Source: VRUE01 sp963728835 (lineage in GTDB: Bacteria > Actinomycetota > Thermoleophilia > Solirubrobacterales > 70-9). Taken from it: a stretch of DNA of 64,000 bases. The DNA is taken from assembly GCA_963728835.1 (NCBI GenBank), contig CAVSKZ010000002.1, positions 1,240,001 to 1,304,000 of the forward strand. Direction: 5' to 3'. The stretch's first letter is position 1. Each line of letters begins with the position of its first letter. This document shows positions 36,901 through 45,070 of the stretch, one piece after another. A model generated the notes under the pieces. It was given only the letters and a program-made list of their open reading frames with translations, did no database searches and was not told where the DNA came from. The translations under genes and the position numbers were made by a program.

Positions 36901-38187
36901 TCAGGCAAGCGGGTTGAAGACCAGCCCGGTCAGAACCTTGGGGTAGAAGTAGGTCGACTTCGGCGGCATGTTGGCGTCGCTTTCGCAGATCGCCTTGGTC
37001 TGGTCGACGGGGATCGGGCGCAGGACGAAGGCGACGTCGTAGGTGCCGTCGTCGATCAGGCGCAGCGAGTCCTCGACGCTCTTGGCGTAGCCGATGCCGC
37101 GCTTGGCGAGGATGTCGTCTTCGCTCAGCCCCGCGATGCCCTTCAGCACCAGGGTCTCGAGGATCGCCGCGTCGAGGCGGCGGTAGGCCTCGGGCTGGCC
37201 CTCGAGCAGCCGGTCGAGCTCGGTCGTGTCCTTCAGTCGCAGGCGGAAGGCGCGCTTGTGGTGGGAGTCGTAGAGGCCGAAGACGCCGACGCCGTCCTCG
37301 CCGAGCGGGTCGACTCGGTCGGTCTCGACCTCGCTCACCTCGAAGAGCTCGCGCAGGCCCTCGCCGAGGCGCTGCTGGCGCTCGGGGTCACCGGCGAAGC
37401 CGGAGAGCAGGCGGTGGGTGGGGAAGATCGAGAGGCCGGGGTCGTCGAGGCCGGTCAGCGCCATCAGCGTGTAGTTGTGGTCGCCCTCGCCGCCGACCTC
37501 GTCGCGGTAGGCGATCGCGGTCTCGTAACGGTGGTGGCCGTCGGCGATCAGCAGCTGGGCGCCGGCGAGCAGCTCGGTCATCTCGTCGTGGATCCCGGGG
37601 TCCCGGATCTGCCAAAGCCGGGTGACCGTCCCGCCCGCGTCGGTCGCCTCGCCCCAGGGGTCTTCGATCTCGACCTCCCGCTGCACCAGCGGCCATGGGT
37701 CGAGCGTGCTGAGCGAGAAGATCGGCGAGAGGTTGCAGCGGGTGGCGCGCATCAGTTCGAGGCGGTCCTGCTTGGGGCCGGGCAGCGTGCGCTCGTGGGG
37801 GAGGACCTGGCCCGTGTCGAAGTCCTCGACCCGGACGCGGGCGAGGATGCCGTGGCGCGTGTGGGCGGAGCCGTCGGGACCGGTGTACTCCTGCTCCATC
37901 GCCCAGATCGAGGGCTCGGAGTCGGCGACGAGGGCGCCGGCCTGCTTCCAGGCCTCGATCGTCTGGCCGGCGAAGGCGTAGGGGTCGCCGTCGCCCTCGG
38001 CCTGCGGGCCGGTCTCCCCGTAGGGCTTGGGCAGGTCGATCGCGACCGCGTTGTAGGGCGAGCGCTCCAGCAGCTCGGCCCGCGTCGCGGTGTCGATCAC
38101 GTCGTAGGGAGGAGCGACGACGTCCTGCAGCGAGCCGACCGCGTCGAGGTCGTAGTGCAGGGCTTTGAGGGGCAGGACCTCGGCCAT
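36901..38187 (-). CDS. DUF1015 family protein
   Basis: A 428-residue protein with the standard DUF1015 start PLKALHYDLDAVGSLQDVVA and PPYDVIDTATRAELLERSPY. Other conserved parts are GILARVRVEDFDTGQVLPHE and IADGHHRYETAIAYRDEVGG, a histidine-rich centre that may bind metal. The family's function is not established. The gene is complete and host-like in composition. Confidence 0.92.
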   Translation of the reverse strand: MAEVLPLKALHYDLDAVGSLQDVVAPPYDVIDTATRAELLERSPYNAVAIDLPKPYGETGPQAEGDGDPYAFAGQTIEAWKQAGALVADSEPSIWAMEQEYTGPDGSAHTRHGILARVRVEDFDTGQVLPHERTLPGPKQDRLELMRATRCNLSPIFSLSTLDPWPLVQREVEIEDPWGEATDAGGTVTRLWQIRDPGIHDEMTELLAGAQLLIADGHHRYETAIAYRDEVGGEGDHNYTLMALTGLDDPGLSIFPTHRLLSGFAGDPERQQRLGEGLRELFEVSEVETDRVDPLGEDGVGVFGLYDSHHKRAFRLRLKDTTELDRLLEGQPEAYRRLDAAILETLVLKGIAGLSEDDILAKRGIGYAKSVEDSLRLIDDGTYDVAFVLRPIPVDQTKAICESDANMPPKSTYFYPKVLTGLVFNPLA

Positions 38188-38222
38188 CGGCCGAAACCTA
38201 GCGGTTCCCGGTCACGCAGTCC

Positions 38223-38423
38223 TCACAGCAAACCGGCTCGCTTGAGCACCTGCCAGTGATACGCCACCACGACTGGCGGCTCACCCAGCGCGTTGGCCAG
38301 CTCGGCGACGGTACTGGGCCGTTCCCTGCCGAGGGCGAGCAGTCGAGCGCGCAAGGGATGTTTCTTGGCGCAGCTCGGCCAGCTATCTCCTAACGCAGGG
38401 TCAGCTTTGCCGGGAACCTCCAT
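38223..38423 (-). CDS. Short helix-turn-helix protein, ArsR-like
   Basis: A 66-residue protein. HPLRARLLALGRERPSTVAE, then LANALGEPPVVVAYHWQVLK and RAGLL, match the first helices and recognition helix of an ArsR winged helix, but the wing and C-terminal helix are absent. It may be a minimal regulator or a truncated copy. An AGGAGA-like site lies upstream (RC of 38433-38438). Confidence 0.55.
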   Translation of the reverse strand: MEVPGKADPALGDSWPSCAKKHPLRARLLALGRERPSTVAELANALGEPPVVVAYHWQVLKRAGLL

Positions 38424-38491
38424 CGTTCAAATCTCCTCTCTTGCCCAGGAGGCATGAAAGACGGGCGAACCTGAGCCGGCGAGGGCGAGGC

Positions 38492-38722
38492 CTAGGTGCG
38501 CTGCCTCTCAGCCGGTCGTAGGAGATGCAATGGCTCCTGTCCGATGCAGCGGGCGATCCGCTCCACGCTTCTCAGGGTCAAGTTCCGCTCGCCTCGCTCG
38601 ATGCCTCCGATGTAGGTGCGGTGAACGCCGAGCATCTCGGCGAACGCCTCTTGGCTCAGACCGCGTGCTTCTCGGTAGGTCCGGAGATTGCGGCCCAGAT
38701 TGCGTTGCAGGTCGCCTGCCAT
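38492..38722 (-). CDS. XRE-family regulator 1 of a tandem pair (controller-protein-like)
   Basis: A 76-residue single-domain HTH protein: NLRTYREARGLSQEAFAEML, then GVHRTYIGGIERGERNLTLR. It is about 75 percent identical to the neighbour at 38800. Size and sequence resemble C proteins of restriction-modification systems and small Xre repressors. Upstream, 38752-38777 resembles the site in front of the neighbour, which suggests that both genes are controlled by the same or cross-acting repressors. Confidence 0.88.
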   Translation of the reverse strand: MAGDLQRNLGRNLRTYREARGLSQEAFAEMLGVHRTYIGGIERGERNLTLRSVERIARCIGQEPLHLLRPAERQRT

Positions 38723-38750
38723 GCAGAGGGCAGACTTCCTGTTTGCTACT

Positions 38751-38777
38751 CAAGAGTCTACATACTGATGAGTAGCT
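38751..38777. promoter_or_regulatory. Putative operator upstream of XRE regulator 1
   Basis: Contains GTCTACATACTGATGAGTAG, 30-55 bases upstream of the gene start. Compared with the site before regulator 2 it differs at two positions in 21. It contains AGT-N6-ACT-N4-AGT, an arrangement like paired C-box operators. Confidence 0.6.
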
Positions 38778-38799
38778 ATCCTGACCCGCCGCCGGTCGG

Positions 38800-39030
38800 C
38801 TATCGGTGGCGGACTTGGTCACCGCCGAGCAGCCACAGCGGTTTGACCTTGATTCGCCTTGCCAGGCGCTCCACGCTCCTGAGCGTCAAGTTCCGCTCCC
38901 CGCGCTCCACGCCGCCCATGTAGGTGCGGTGCACGCCAAGTACGTCGGCAAAGGCCTCTTGGCTGAGTCCCTTGGCTTCGCGGTAGGCCCTGAGGTTCTT
39001 GCCAACCGTCTGCTGTAGCTGCCCGTCCAC
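38800..39030 (-). CDS. XRE-family regulator 2 of a tandem pair (controller-protein-like)
   Basis: A 76-residue HTH protein from a GTG at 39030: NLRAYREAKGLSQEAFADVL, GVHRTYMGGVERGERNLTLR. The frame is open upstream, but similarity to regulator 1 starts here (GQLQQTVGKN against GDLQRNLGRN) and the shared upstream site lies just before this codon. The pair lies next to the integration hotspot but outside the island as I define it. Confidence 0.85.
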   Translation of the reverse strand: MDGQLQQTVGKNLRAYREAKGLSQEAFADVLGVHRTYMGGVERGERNLTLRSVERLARRIKVKPLWLLGGDQVRHR

Positions 39031-39057
39031 AGACGGGAAGGTTTCCGGGTAGATACT

Positions 39058-39084
39058 TGACGGTCTACAGACTGATAAGTAGCA
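39058..39084. promoter_or_regulatory. Putative operator upstream of XRE regulator 2
   Basis: Contains GTCTACAGACTGATAAGTAG, with a GTCT-AC-AGAC palindrome and an ACT-GATA-AGT half. It lies at the same distance from the gene as the site before regulator 1. Confidence 0.6.
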
Positions 39085-39168
39085 TCCGCGCTCGCCGCCT
39101 GGCCGAAGGTCGTCATGGACAAGCGCCATTTTCTGGCCAGGCGGCAATTCTCGACGGCGAAGGTCTAG

Positions 39169-39252
39169 TGCGGCTGAGAGGAGTCGAACCTCCACGGAGT
39201 TTCCTCCACACGGATCTGAACCGTGCGCGTCTACCAGTTCCGCCACAGCCGC
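39169..39252 (-). tRNA. tRNA-Leu (CAG)
   Basis: On the minus strand GCGGCTG pairs with CAGCCGC as acceptor stem. The anticodon arm is ACGG-TTCAGAT-CCGT (anticodon CAG), followed by a long variable arm (TGGAGGAAACTCCG) typical of class II tRNA-Leu, and GAGGTTCGACTCCTC as T arm. The discriminator base is A; CCA is not encoded. Confidence 0.95.
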
Positions 39253-39344
39253 GAGGGCAGGCAATTTAGCGGTTCCCGGACCCCGACCCTCCGACCCCCG
39301 GCACGACGGGCCACCCATCCCGCTCGCTAGAATGCCGTTCCCTC

Positions 39345-39417
39345 GCCGCTATCGTCTAGGGGACTAGGACGCCGGATTCTCAGTCCGGAAACCGGGGTTC
39401 GAATCCCCGTAGCGGTA
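39345..39417 (+). tRNA. tRNA-Glu (CTC), integration site of the island
   Basis: GCCGCTA pairs with TAGCGGT (one G-T pair). The anticodon arm is CCGGA-TTCTCAG-TCCGG (anticodon CTC). The T arm is CCGGGGTTCGAATCCCCG. The 3' half overlaps the antisense end of the serine integrase gene, so the island is inserted in or at this tRNA. Confidence 0.95.
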
Positions 39418-41098
39418 TAGCCTTATCGGAGAGAGCCGGATCACCCGCCTCTCCCAGGTCAATTAGATTTGTCGCCTCCCCGAACGCGCTTGACACCAGC
39501 GCTTTCAGGCGTATCTGACCACTGTTGCGGTCGATCTCGACCCGGAGGCGGAAGGCGTCGAACACCGCCCGCCGTATATCGGGGTCGGCGGCGATCAGTG
39601 ACTTGCCGAGATCGGGCAGAGCGTTGAGGACCGCCAGGGTGTCGGCGGGGTCTATGGCGGTGCTGTCCCGGCGTGAGTCTTCGAGCTGGGCGAGGACAAC
39701 CTCCGCCTCCTCGCGCTCCGTTTTGAGGGTTCGGATTCGTTTGCCAACCACGGCCGGATCGACGCCTGCCTCGATCGCCGCGAGCTGGCGCTCGATCCGC
39801 TGATCGACCTCGCTGAGCTGTTTGGTGATCCGTGTGCGCTTGTCGTCGTCGCGGTCTTGCGCCTCGCTCGCCATGGTTGAACTCTGAGCGCGGAAGTAGG
39901 CCAGGCGGTCAGCGCCGAATATCCGGGTGGCGAAGAAGCTGTCGATCAGCGTCGTGAGGCTGTCCTCGCGCACGTACTGCCATTTGCCGTGGCCAACCGC
40001 CTCGGCCGCGCGGTCGCCGTAGGAGGTTCGGTAGCCGCAGGTGTAATAGGTCGGCTCGCCTTTTCGAGAGCGGCCCTGCATCCGTAGCGGGTTGTGCCCG
40101 GTGGAACAGTGGACGATGCCTCGCAGCAGGAAGGATCGCTTCTGTGGGCGTCGTCGGTGACCGCCGTGGCCGTTGCTGCGACGTTTCATCTCGGTTTGCA
40201 CGCGCTCGAACTGCTCGTCGGTGACCAGGGCCTCGTGCCGCTCGTCTGCTTCAACCCATTCCTCGGGGCTACGCCGAACCACCGGCCCGGCACCCTGCTT
40301 GTGGGCGCGTGAATCGAGCCGGTTCCAGTAAAGGCGGCCGGTGTAGGTCGGGTTTTCCAGCATCGACTTGATCGTCGTCTTCGCCCATTTGCCGGAGGTG
40401 TTGCGTTTGGAATCGACGTGGTTGGGGGTCGCCGGACCACCGGGCCGGTTCAGGTGGTTGGCGATCTCCTTATAGCCGGAGCCAGAGAGGAAGCGGTCGA
40501 ATATCTCGGCGACCACAGGCGCCCGCTCGGGGTCGGGAACGAGGCGCGACTTCTTATCGCCCGCCTTCGCTCGCGCCGGGTCGGGATGCGCCTCATGCTG
40601 CAAGCGATACCCGTAGGGCGCCCGCCCGCCGTTGCGGTAGCCCTGCCGCGTGTTCTCCTTCTGGCCACGCCGGACTTCGCGGCCCAGCTTCTCGACCTCG
40701 AACTGGTCGAGCGCCTGGAACATGTGGCGGATCAGCCGCCCCTCCGGGCTGGTCTGATCGCCAGCGGTCAGCGCGTAGAAGACCTCGATCCCAGCCCGCG
40801 TCATCTCTCGCTCGTAGGTCAGCGCGTGGAAGAGGTCGCGGCTGAGGCGAGAGGTCGAGTAGATGATCACCGCGTCGAAGCGTCGGGCGTCGGGCTCTTT
40901 CGCCTCGCGCAGCAGGTCGGCCCAACCGGCTCGGTCGTCGCGGCGACCGGCCTCCTGATCGGTGAACTCGCAGACGATCTCACCGCTCAGCTCAGCGGCC
41001 TTCGTCGCGCAGGCCTCGCGCTGCGAGGGAAAGGAGAGGGTCGGGTCCTGCTTGTCCTTGGTCGAGAGCCGTCCGTACCAGGCAAAGCGTCGCATCAT
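39380..41098 (-). CDS. Large serine recombinase (integrase)
   Basis: A 572-residue site-specific recombinase. The catalytic Ser is in YGRLSTKDKQ (residue 12); YSTSRLSRDLFHAL and GRLIRHMFQALDQFEVEKLG belong to the resolvase domain. The recombinase domain follows (EIFDRFLSGSGYKEIANHLN), then a zinc-ribbon-like part (GIVHCSTGHNPLR, YYTCGYR) and a long coiled coil (about residues 410-470). Its last residues, PLRGFEPRFPD, are encoded antisense to tRNA-Glu, which marks the attachment site. It is divergent from the VapBC-like pair. Confidence 0.95.
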   Translation of the reverse strand: MMRRFAWYGRLSTKDKQDPTLSFPSQREACATKAAELSGEIVCEFTDQEAGRRDDRAGWADLLREAKEPDARRFDAVIIYSTSRLSRDLFHALTYEREMTRAGIEVFYALTAGDQTSPEGRLIRHMFQALDQFEVEKLGREVRRGQKENTRQGYRNGGRAPYGYRLQHEAHPDPARAKAGDKKSRLVPDPERAPVVAEIFDRFLSGSGYKEIANHLNRPGGPATPNHVDSKRNTSGKWAKTTIKSMLENPTYTGRLYWNRLDSRAHKQGAGPVVRRSPEEWVEADERHEALVTDEQFERVQTEMKRRSNGHGGHRRRPQKRSFLLRGIVHCSTGHNPLRMQGRSRKGEPTYYTCGYRTSYGDRAAEAVGHGKWQYVREDSLTTLIDSFFATRIFGADRLAYFRAQSSTMASEAQDRDDDKRTRITKQLSEVDQRIERQLAAIEAGVDPAVVGKRIRTLKTEREEAEVVLAQLEDSRRDSTAIDPADTLAVLNALPDLGKSLIAADPDIRRAVFDAFRLRVEIDRNSGQIRLKALVSSAFGEATNLIDLGEAGDPALSDKAIPLRGFEPRFPD

Positions 41099-41146
41099 CG
41101 GTTCCTTTCCTCGGATTTACGCGGGGTCGGCCGGTACGCTTGAAGC

Positions 41147-41347
41147 GTGACCGCGAAGGAGAAGCTGCTGCGAGAGGTGCTTGACCTCGATGAGGCCAGG
41201 GCGGCCCGTGCGCGGATCGTCATTCCCGACGAGTCGGTCGATGAGCCGGAGATGGCTGCATTGCCCGCAGGCTGGGGCGAGACCCTGACCGGCGAGCCGA
41301 TGCCGAACGTCGCGGCTGCCGTGCGGCGCTCCCGCGAGTCGCACTGA
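41147..41347 (+). CDS. Antitoxin of a VapBC-like pair
   Basis: A 66-residue acidic protein (EKLLREVLDLDEARAARARI, then VIPDESVDEPEMAALPAGWG) directly upstream of a PIN toxin gene, with two bases between stop and GTG. No DNA-binding fold is clear; antitoxin identity is inferred from position, size and charge. The 48 bases between it and the integrase gene must hold both promoters. Confidence 0.65.
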   Translation: MTAKEKLLREVLDLDEARAARARIVIPDESVDEPEMAALPAGWGETLTGEPMPNVAAAVRRSRESH

Positions 41348-41349
41348 GC

Positions 41350-41761
41350 GTGCTGGTCGTAGACGCGAGCTTGGCGGTCGAGTCTGTCGCTCGACCGGGC
41401 CGGAGAGCAGGCAAGCGCAGCCCTCGATGATGGAGGCCAGCTCATCGCACCGCCGCTGCTGTGGAGCGAGGTTCCCTCGGTGCTTCACGAGATGGCCTTT
41501 CGGGGCGATATCTCCGACGCCCTTGCCGAGCTGGCCGTGCAGCGGTTCCTCGCCGGGAAGCTTTCGATCAGCGAGCAACGGCCGGACGGGCTGGCGATGG
41601 CTGCGTGGGAAGTCGCCGAGGATTTCGGTTGGGCGAAGACCTACGACGCCGAGTACGTCGCGCTGGCGAAGATCAGCGATTGCCGCCTCGTAACCGTCGA
41701 TGGCAGGTTGCGCAGAGGAGCCGACCGCCTGGGCTTCGTCGTCACCCCGTCCGAGCTGTAG
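41350..41761 (+). CDS. PIN-domain toxin, VapC-like (frameshift near 41390)
   Basis: A PIN ribonuclease. The first acidic residue is in VLVVDASLAVES; after an indel the frame continues LDRAGEQASAALDDGGQLIA and PPLLWSEVPSVLHEMAF (conserved Glu). Later acidic residues are in KTYDAEYVALAKISDCRLVT and VDGRLRRGADRLGF. The GTG start lies two bases after the antitoxin stop. It is the only island gene clearly broken, so it may be truly inactivated or a base-call error. Confidence 0.8.
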
Positions 41762-41772
41762 GGCGGCGGCGA

Positions 41773-41901
41773 TCATCGGTCGCAGCCTTTGGCGGGGCGT
41801 GGGTGCGAGGTCGAGCGAAGCAAGTCGAAGATTGCCTTCGCCTGCTCGCGCCGGAGCTGATCGTCCAGCGCTGATCCGGGCTTGGTCTGTTCAATCGACA
41901 T
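41773..41901 (-). CDS. Very small hypothetical protein
   Basis: A possible 42-residue protein (MSIEQTKPGSALDDQLRREQ then AKAIFDLLRSTSHPRPAKGC) ending in a helix-rich charged segment. It follows the replication-relaxation gene on the same strand with about 110 bases between. No family is recognised; coding status is uncertain. Confidence 0.35.
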   Translation of the reverse strand: MSIEQTKPGSALDDQLRREQAKAIFDLLRSTSHPRPAKGCDR

Positions 41902-42011
41902 GGTGGCCTCGAGTTCACCGACCGGGGTCGCCTTGCGCTGCCTGCCTTCGTGATCGCGGCGGCGCCGGGCTGCGATCCGTCCACCATGTGTAGCTCCGTC
42001 GCGCCCGGATC

Positions 42012-43607
42012 TCAAGTCGGTTCGACCCCCTCGCTCGGAAGCTCGCTCAGCACTCCGGACCCGCAAAAATGGCAGTAGGCGGCAACGTCGCGCCGAGCGG
42101 GGCCGTGTTCGCGGTCGGGGTCGGGATAGACGATCTCCTTGCAGCCCTCGCAGAGCCGCAGCGCCTCCCGGTCGGCCTCGGCGAGAAAGGCATCGTGGCC
42201 GATGCGGTGCCGGGCGATGAAGCCATGCCTCTCGCCGAGCCGCGCGGCCTTGGTCTCGCGCCAGCGTAGGTAGTCCTCTCGCAGCCGGTCCTGCTCGGCG
42301 GCGTTCTCGCGGTCCTGCTCGGCATCGTCTGTCAGTTCTGCCAGCGAGTCGGTGCCGATGAGATCGCCGTCCTCAAGCCAGCGTCGACGCCGACGCAGCT
42401 TCGGCCCTTCGCCGAATCGCTTCGCCGCCTCGTTCAAGCGCTCGATCTGGCTTGCGTGATGGTGAGCGACCAGGGCGGCCAACGCCTCGCGCTCGGAAGG
42501 CGTCGGCTCGCGGTCGGCGAGGCGAGCGGCAAGCGGTTCGGCCAGCATCCCGCCGACTGCCTTCAGGGCAGCGCGCTCGACCTCGCTCAGTCCGTCCTCG
42601 CTTTCGACCGAGAGGCGAAGGGCATCGGTGGCCGCCCGCCCCAACTGATCGTCTCCCCAGGCGTAGCGAAGCTTTTGCCGCAGGCACTCGGCGAGGGCCT
42701 CGGGGTCAGAGCGCAGCCGCTCGCGTTCGGCCTCTTCCTCGCGGCGCTGGGCTTCCTCGCGCTCGTTCGCTTCGTCGTAGGGCCGCCGCGCGGCGCGAAG
42801 GATGCCGAGCAGGTTGGTGGCCTGCTCGGCATCGCCGACCATCCACTCGGGCGCGGCGGTGCAGCGGCGAAGGTCGCGGGCAAGCCCGACGCAGGCGACC
42901 AGCATCCGGGCGCTGTCGATCTCCCGGTCGGCGGCGGCGAGGAAGGACCGTGCCCGCTTCTCGCTGGTGGTGATGAACAGCAACGGCGGGCAGTAGGCGT
43001 TGCGCTGGCGCCAGGCTCCGCGCTGGGCGTACTCGCCATAGCCCGCCGCCTTCGTCTTGAGCTGGCGGTGCGACATCGTGCCGAGGTCCAGCTCGACGAG
43101 GCCGATCAGCCCGTTGCCATCGGCGTCGGCGATCTGGATGCAGGCATCGGGCGCGATGGCCCGCTCCTCGCGGCCAAGCGTGGTGAACGTCTCACGCGCC
43201 TCGGCCTCGCGCTCGAAGCTCGCCAGCTCGATGCCCTCGGGCAGCTCGGTCTTCAGCGCCACGTACAGCTCGCTCAGCCCAGCGGCGTGAGCGAGGAACA
43301 GCGGGTTCGGCTCGCGCCGCTCGCCGCCGCGCGGTGGTGGTTCGCCATTGGCGATTGCCTCGCCCTTGCGCGTCGGCCACAGGTGATGCGGCGCTGAGCC
43401 GCGTTCGCGGTAAGGCCGAGTGCGACCGAGGAAGCCATGCTTGGCGAGGCGAGCGGTTCGATAGCGAAGCGTTCGCGGCGGGGTCTCGGGTGAGAGGCTG
43501 GCGAGCTGCGGCAGGGTCAGCACCCGCAGGGAGGAGAGCAGGCCGAGGATGTGACGATCGAGGTCGGAGAGCGAGGCGGCAGTGCGTGAGGATTGGCCTT
43601 TGGTCAA
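42012..43607 (-). CDS. Replication-relaxation family protein
   Basis: About 531 residues. The N-terminal winged helix reads DRHILGLLSSLRVLTLPQLA and TLRYRTARLAKHGFLGRTRP, as in replication-relaxation proteins of actinobacterial plasmids and integrative elements. GLIGLVELDLGTMSHRQLKT looks nuclease-like (D-x-ExD). A coiled, charged middle follows (REEAQRREEEAERERLRSDP), and the C-terminus has a zinc site (LCEGCKEI.. YCHFCGSG). A TTG start at 43607 is preceded by AGGAGG at a good distance. Confidence 0.75.
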   Translation of the reverse strand: MTKGQSSRTAASLSDLDRHILGLLSSLRVLTLPQLASLSPETPPRTLRYRTARLAKHGFLGRTRPYRERGSAPHHLWPTRKGEAIANGEPPPRGGERREPNPLFLAHAAGLSELYVALKTELPEGIELASFEREAEARETFTTLGREERAIAPDACIQIADADGNGLIGLVELDLGTMSHRQLKTKAAGYGEYAQRGAWRQRNAYCPPLLFITTSEKRARSFLAAADREIDSARMLVACVGLARDLRRCTAAPEWMVGDAEQATNLLGILRAARRPYDEANEREEAQRREEEAERERLRSDPEALAECLRQKLRYAWGDDQLGRAATDALRLSVESEDGLSEVERAALKAVGGMLAEPLAARLADREPTPSEREALAALVAHHHASQIERLNEAAKRFGEGPKLRRRRRWLEDGDLIGTDSLAELTDDAEQDRENAAEQDRLREDYLRWRETKAARLGERHGFIARHRIGHDAFLAEADREALRLCEGCKEIVYPDPDREHGPARRDVAAYCHFCGSGVLSELPSEGVEPT

Positions 43608-44266
43608 GCGCCCTCCTGACACGCAGAGGCCGCGGCTGTCGGCGAGCGGCCCGCTCCTGCGGTGATGCCGCCGCCGACGAAGGCGGCGGGACGAGCGCGG
43701 CGGGACGGCGCGAAGGCGCTGCTTCCAGCGCGGAGGAGAGGAGCCGCTGAGTCGCCAGCGCCGAGGCGATTGCGGTCGAGCCAAGCGCGATCGGAGCAGC
43801 CGATGGTGCGAGCGAGCGCTGCGTAGTCGGCGCGGAGACGATGGCGAAGGGCGCGAGCCGGTGCGCAGCGGAGGACACGAGATCGAGATCGGCCCGCCGT
43901 TATTTGACCGCGAACGAAGGGGGTAGAGACTCGGGTGCGGGGGAGGGGCACGGATTCCGCACCACGGTGCGGAATGAGCGTTGCCTGCCTTGCCAGTCGG
44001 GTTGAGGGCGATTGGCAAGGACGCGCGGGCGCGAACAGGCTCTCGGCAAGCTCATCATCTACTACCTGTCGAACGAGCCAGCCGAATCCGGCAACTTTTT
44101 TCACGCCTGCGCCCGGTTGTAGTTCTGGTGCCATCTGCTTAACGGAGGCGCGAGTGGCGAAAGTGGACCCCCTTATGTGACGAATCCACCCAGCTACGTC
44201 ACAGCGCGCGGCTGAGCTTGGCAATCCGCGCGGCTAAATCGGAGTAGAAGCGACGAAGCGCTCGTC
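43608..44266. other. Intergenic stretch without a supported gene
   Basis: About 660 bases in which all frames are open by GC bias but none shows a recognisable protein. A TGA overlaps the downstream TTG start (TTGA), which hints at an upstream coupled frame, but its product is low-complexity. 43935-44050 has several short palindromes. The stretch may hold the origin or regulatory region of the element. Confidence 0.35.
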
Positions 44267-44344
44267 GTGTCCGACGGTAGGCCGAACATATGTTCGATGA
44301 AGTCTGTTAAGGGGAATTCAACGTCGAAGCGCGAAGATGGAGGG

Positions 44345-45070
44345 GTGTCCAGTCAAAGCGCGATCGAGTGGACCGAGGCTACGTGGAATCCGGTAACCGG
44401 CTGCGACGAGGTTTCTCCAGGCTGCGCCCACTGCTATGCGAAGACGTTCGCCGAACGGTGGAAGGGGGTGCCGGGCCACCCGTATGAGCAGGGCTTCGGT
44501 CTCCGGCTTTGGCCTGAGCGTCTTGACCACCCGTTGAAATGGAGACGACCCCGCCGCATCTTTGTCAACAGCATGTCGGACCTGTTTCACGAGCGGATTC
44601 CTGAGGACTACATCGCTCAGGTGTTCGACGTGATGGAGCAGGCAGATCACCATGTCTTCCAGGTGCTGACTAAGCGTCAGGATCGACTGGTTGAGCTCGC
44701 CCCACGGCTTCCCTGGCCATCGAATGTCTGGATGGGGGTAAGCATCGAGAATCGCAGGTTCGTGCACCGCGCCGACGCCCTCCGAGATGTCCCCGCTGCG
44801 GTTCGGTTTATCTCCGCCGAGCCGCTACTGGGACCGCTGGAAGGACTTGACCTCGACGGTATTCACTGGCTGATCGCCGGCGGCGAGTCTGGTCCTGGTC
44901 ACCGACGAGTTGACGAAGACTGGCTTCTGGCCCTGCGCGATCAATGCTACGACGAGGACGTGGCGTTTTTCTTCAAGCAGTGGGGCGGCCACCGACCGAA
45001 GTCCGGAGGCAGAGAACTTGATGGCCGGACCTACGACGAGTACCCGGGCCGGGAGTTGGCGACTGCCTAG
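44345..45070 (+). CDS. Phage Gp37/Gp68 family protein (DUF5131), three-Cys motif
   Basis: The core begins IEWTEATWNPVTGCDEVSPG and CAHCYAKTFAERW, giving C-x6-C-x2-C, the family's three-cysteine cluster, thought to be radical-SAM-like. Later conserved parts are IFVNSMSDLFHERIPEDYIA, VFQVLTKRQDRLVELAPRLP, WMGVSIENRRFVHRADALRD and WLIAGGESGPGHR. GTG at 44345 is chosen because family members start close to the IEWT segment; ATG 44297 and GTG 44267 are alternatives. It is convergent with and overlaps the TcmP gene by four bases. Confidence 0.85.
   Translation: MSSQSAIEWTEATWNPVTGCDEVSPGCAHCYAKTFAERWKGVPGHPYEQGFGLRLWPERLDHPLKWRRPRRIFVNSMSDLFHERIPEDYIAQVFDVMEQADHHVFQVLTKRQDRLVELAPRLPWPSNVWMGVSIENRRFVHRADALRDVPAAVRFISAEPLLGPLEGLDLDGIHWLIAGGESGPGHRRVDEDWLLALRDQCYDEDVAFFFKQWGGHRPKSGGRELDGRTYDEYPGRELATA

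Noticed and set aside
43604..44224. Open minus-strand frame ending in a TTGA overlap with the replication-relaxation gene
   Set aside because: The overlap is suggestive, but the product is Ala/Arg-rich with no motif, and all three frames are open there because of GC bias.
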